Source of the DNA: DASXRU01 sp039933315
Lineage (GTDB): Bacteria; Acidobacteriota; Blastocatellia; Pyrinomonadales; Pyrinomonadaceae
DNA: 5,208 bases
Direction of reading: 5' to 3'
NCBI GenBank assembly: GCA_039933315.1
Contig: JBDTOI010000249.1
Location: 1-5,208, forward strand
This document shows, one piece after another, positions 5,039 through 5,208 of this stretch. The stretch's first letter is position 1, and each line of letters starts with the position of its first letter. A program made the translations under genes and the position numbers. The notes beneath the pieces are model-generated. The model was not told where the DNA came from, did not search any database, and saw only the letters and a program-made list of their open reading frames with translations.

Positions 5039-5174
5039 GGCTCGCCGCCGCACAGTGCGGTGAGGCTTCGCCTCACCGTGAGTATCCGCATATCGTCGAG
5101 GCTATGCCTCGAAAATACGGAGGCGTAGCCTCCACACTTCAGGAAGGGCTGGCCGGAAAGGCGGAGCCTTTCCG
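5023..5174. repeat. Cluster of short palindromes with GGC-NNN-GCC cores
   Basis: At least four hairpins with 3-base loops lie close together: GGTGAGGC-TTC-GCCTCACC (5059-5077), CGAGGC-TAT-GCCTCG (5097-5111), GGAGGC-GTA-GCCTCC (5119-5133) and GGAAAGGC-GGA-GCCTTTCC (5155-5173). The left edge adds CCGCAC-A-GTGCGG (5048-5060) and overlapping GCCGC/GCGGC pairs (5028-5048). The stems share the inner GGC/GCC but differ outside it, so these are related in design and are not copies of one sequence. No gene is visible from 4983 to the window end. Confidence 0.7.
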
Positions 5175-5208
5175 CACGTGCGCCTGAAAGCGCGAGTAGT
5201 CAGAAAGG

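Noticed and set aside
5023..5174. CRISPR array
   Set aside because: The palindromes differ in sequence and are irregularly spaced, with no constant repeat separated by equal-length spacers.

Overview
This 5.2 kb window looks like chromosomal DNA from an environmental bacterium of moderate GC. Genes for secreted SYLF proteins, a stand-alone LigD-type ligase and a divergent LexA, with many short palindromic intergenic repeats, suggest Acidobacteriota (Blastocatellia-like) or a neighbouring phylum. That placement is an inference from gene content and repeat style; no rRNA or other marker is present.

Layout, left to right: a small PGPGW-type membrane protein (+, 116-406). Then a T-poor, A/C-rich convergent intergenic stretch with an 18-bp palindrome. 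A VOC-fold protein (-, 575-973). A roughly 470-bp gap that holds only a doubtful short membrane ORF and a candidate promoter. Two tandem genes for secreted lipid-binding SYLF (Ysc84-like) paralogs (+, 1446-2192 and 2324-3043), separated by a REPIN-like pair of inverted palindromic repeats. LexA (+, 3170-3793), with a well-formed sigma70-type promoter carrying a candidate self-operator. A 112-bp inverted-repeat element lying between the convergent lexA and ligase genes, where each arm forms a terminator-like hairpin. An ATP-dependent DNA ligase of the LigD ligase-domain type (-, 3930-4982). Finally a dense cluster of small palindromes (5023-5174) with no gene.

lexA and the ligase are both DNA-damage related but converge and are not an operon. 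The two SYLF genes are probably an old tandem duplication whose products are exported to the envelope. I do not see a new multi-gene system. The most interesting content is the non-coding architecture: three different palindromic repeat types, two of which touch the stop codons of neighbouring genes, and the putative LexA operator.
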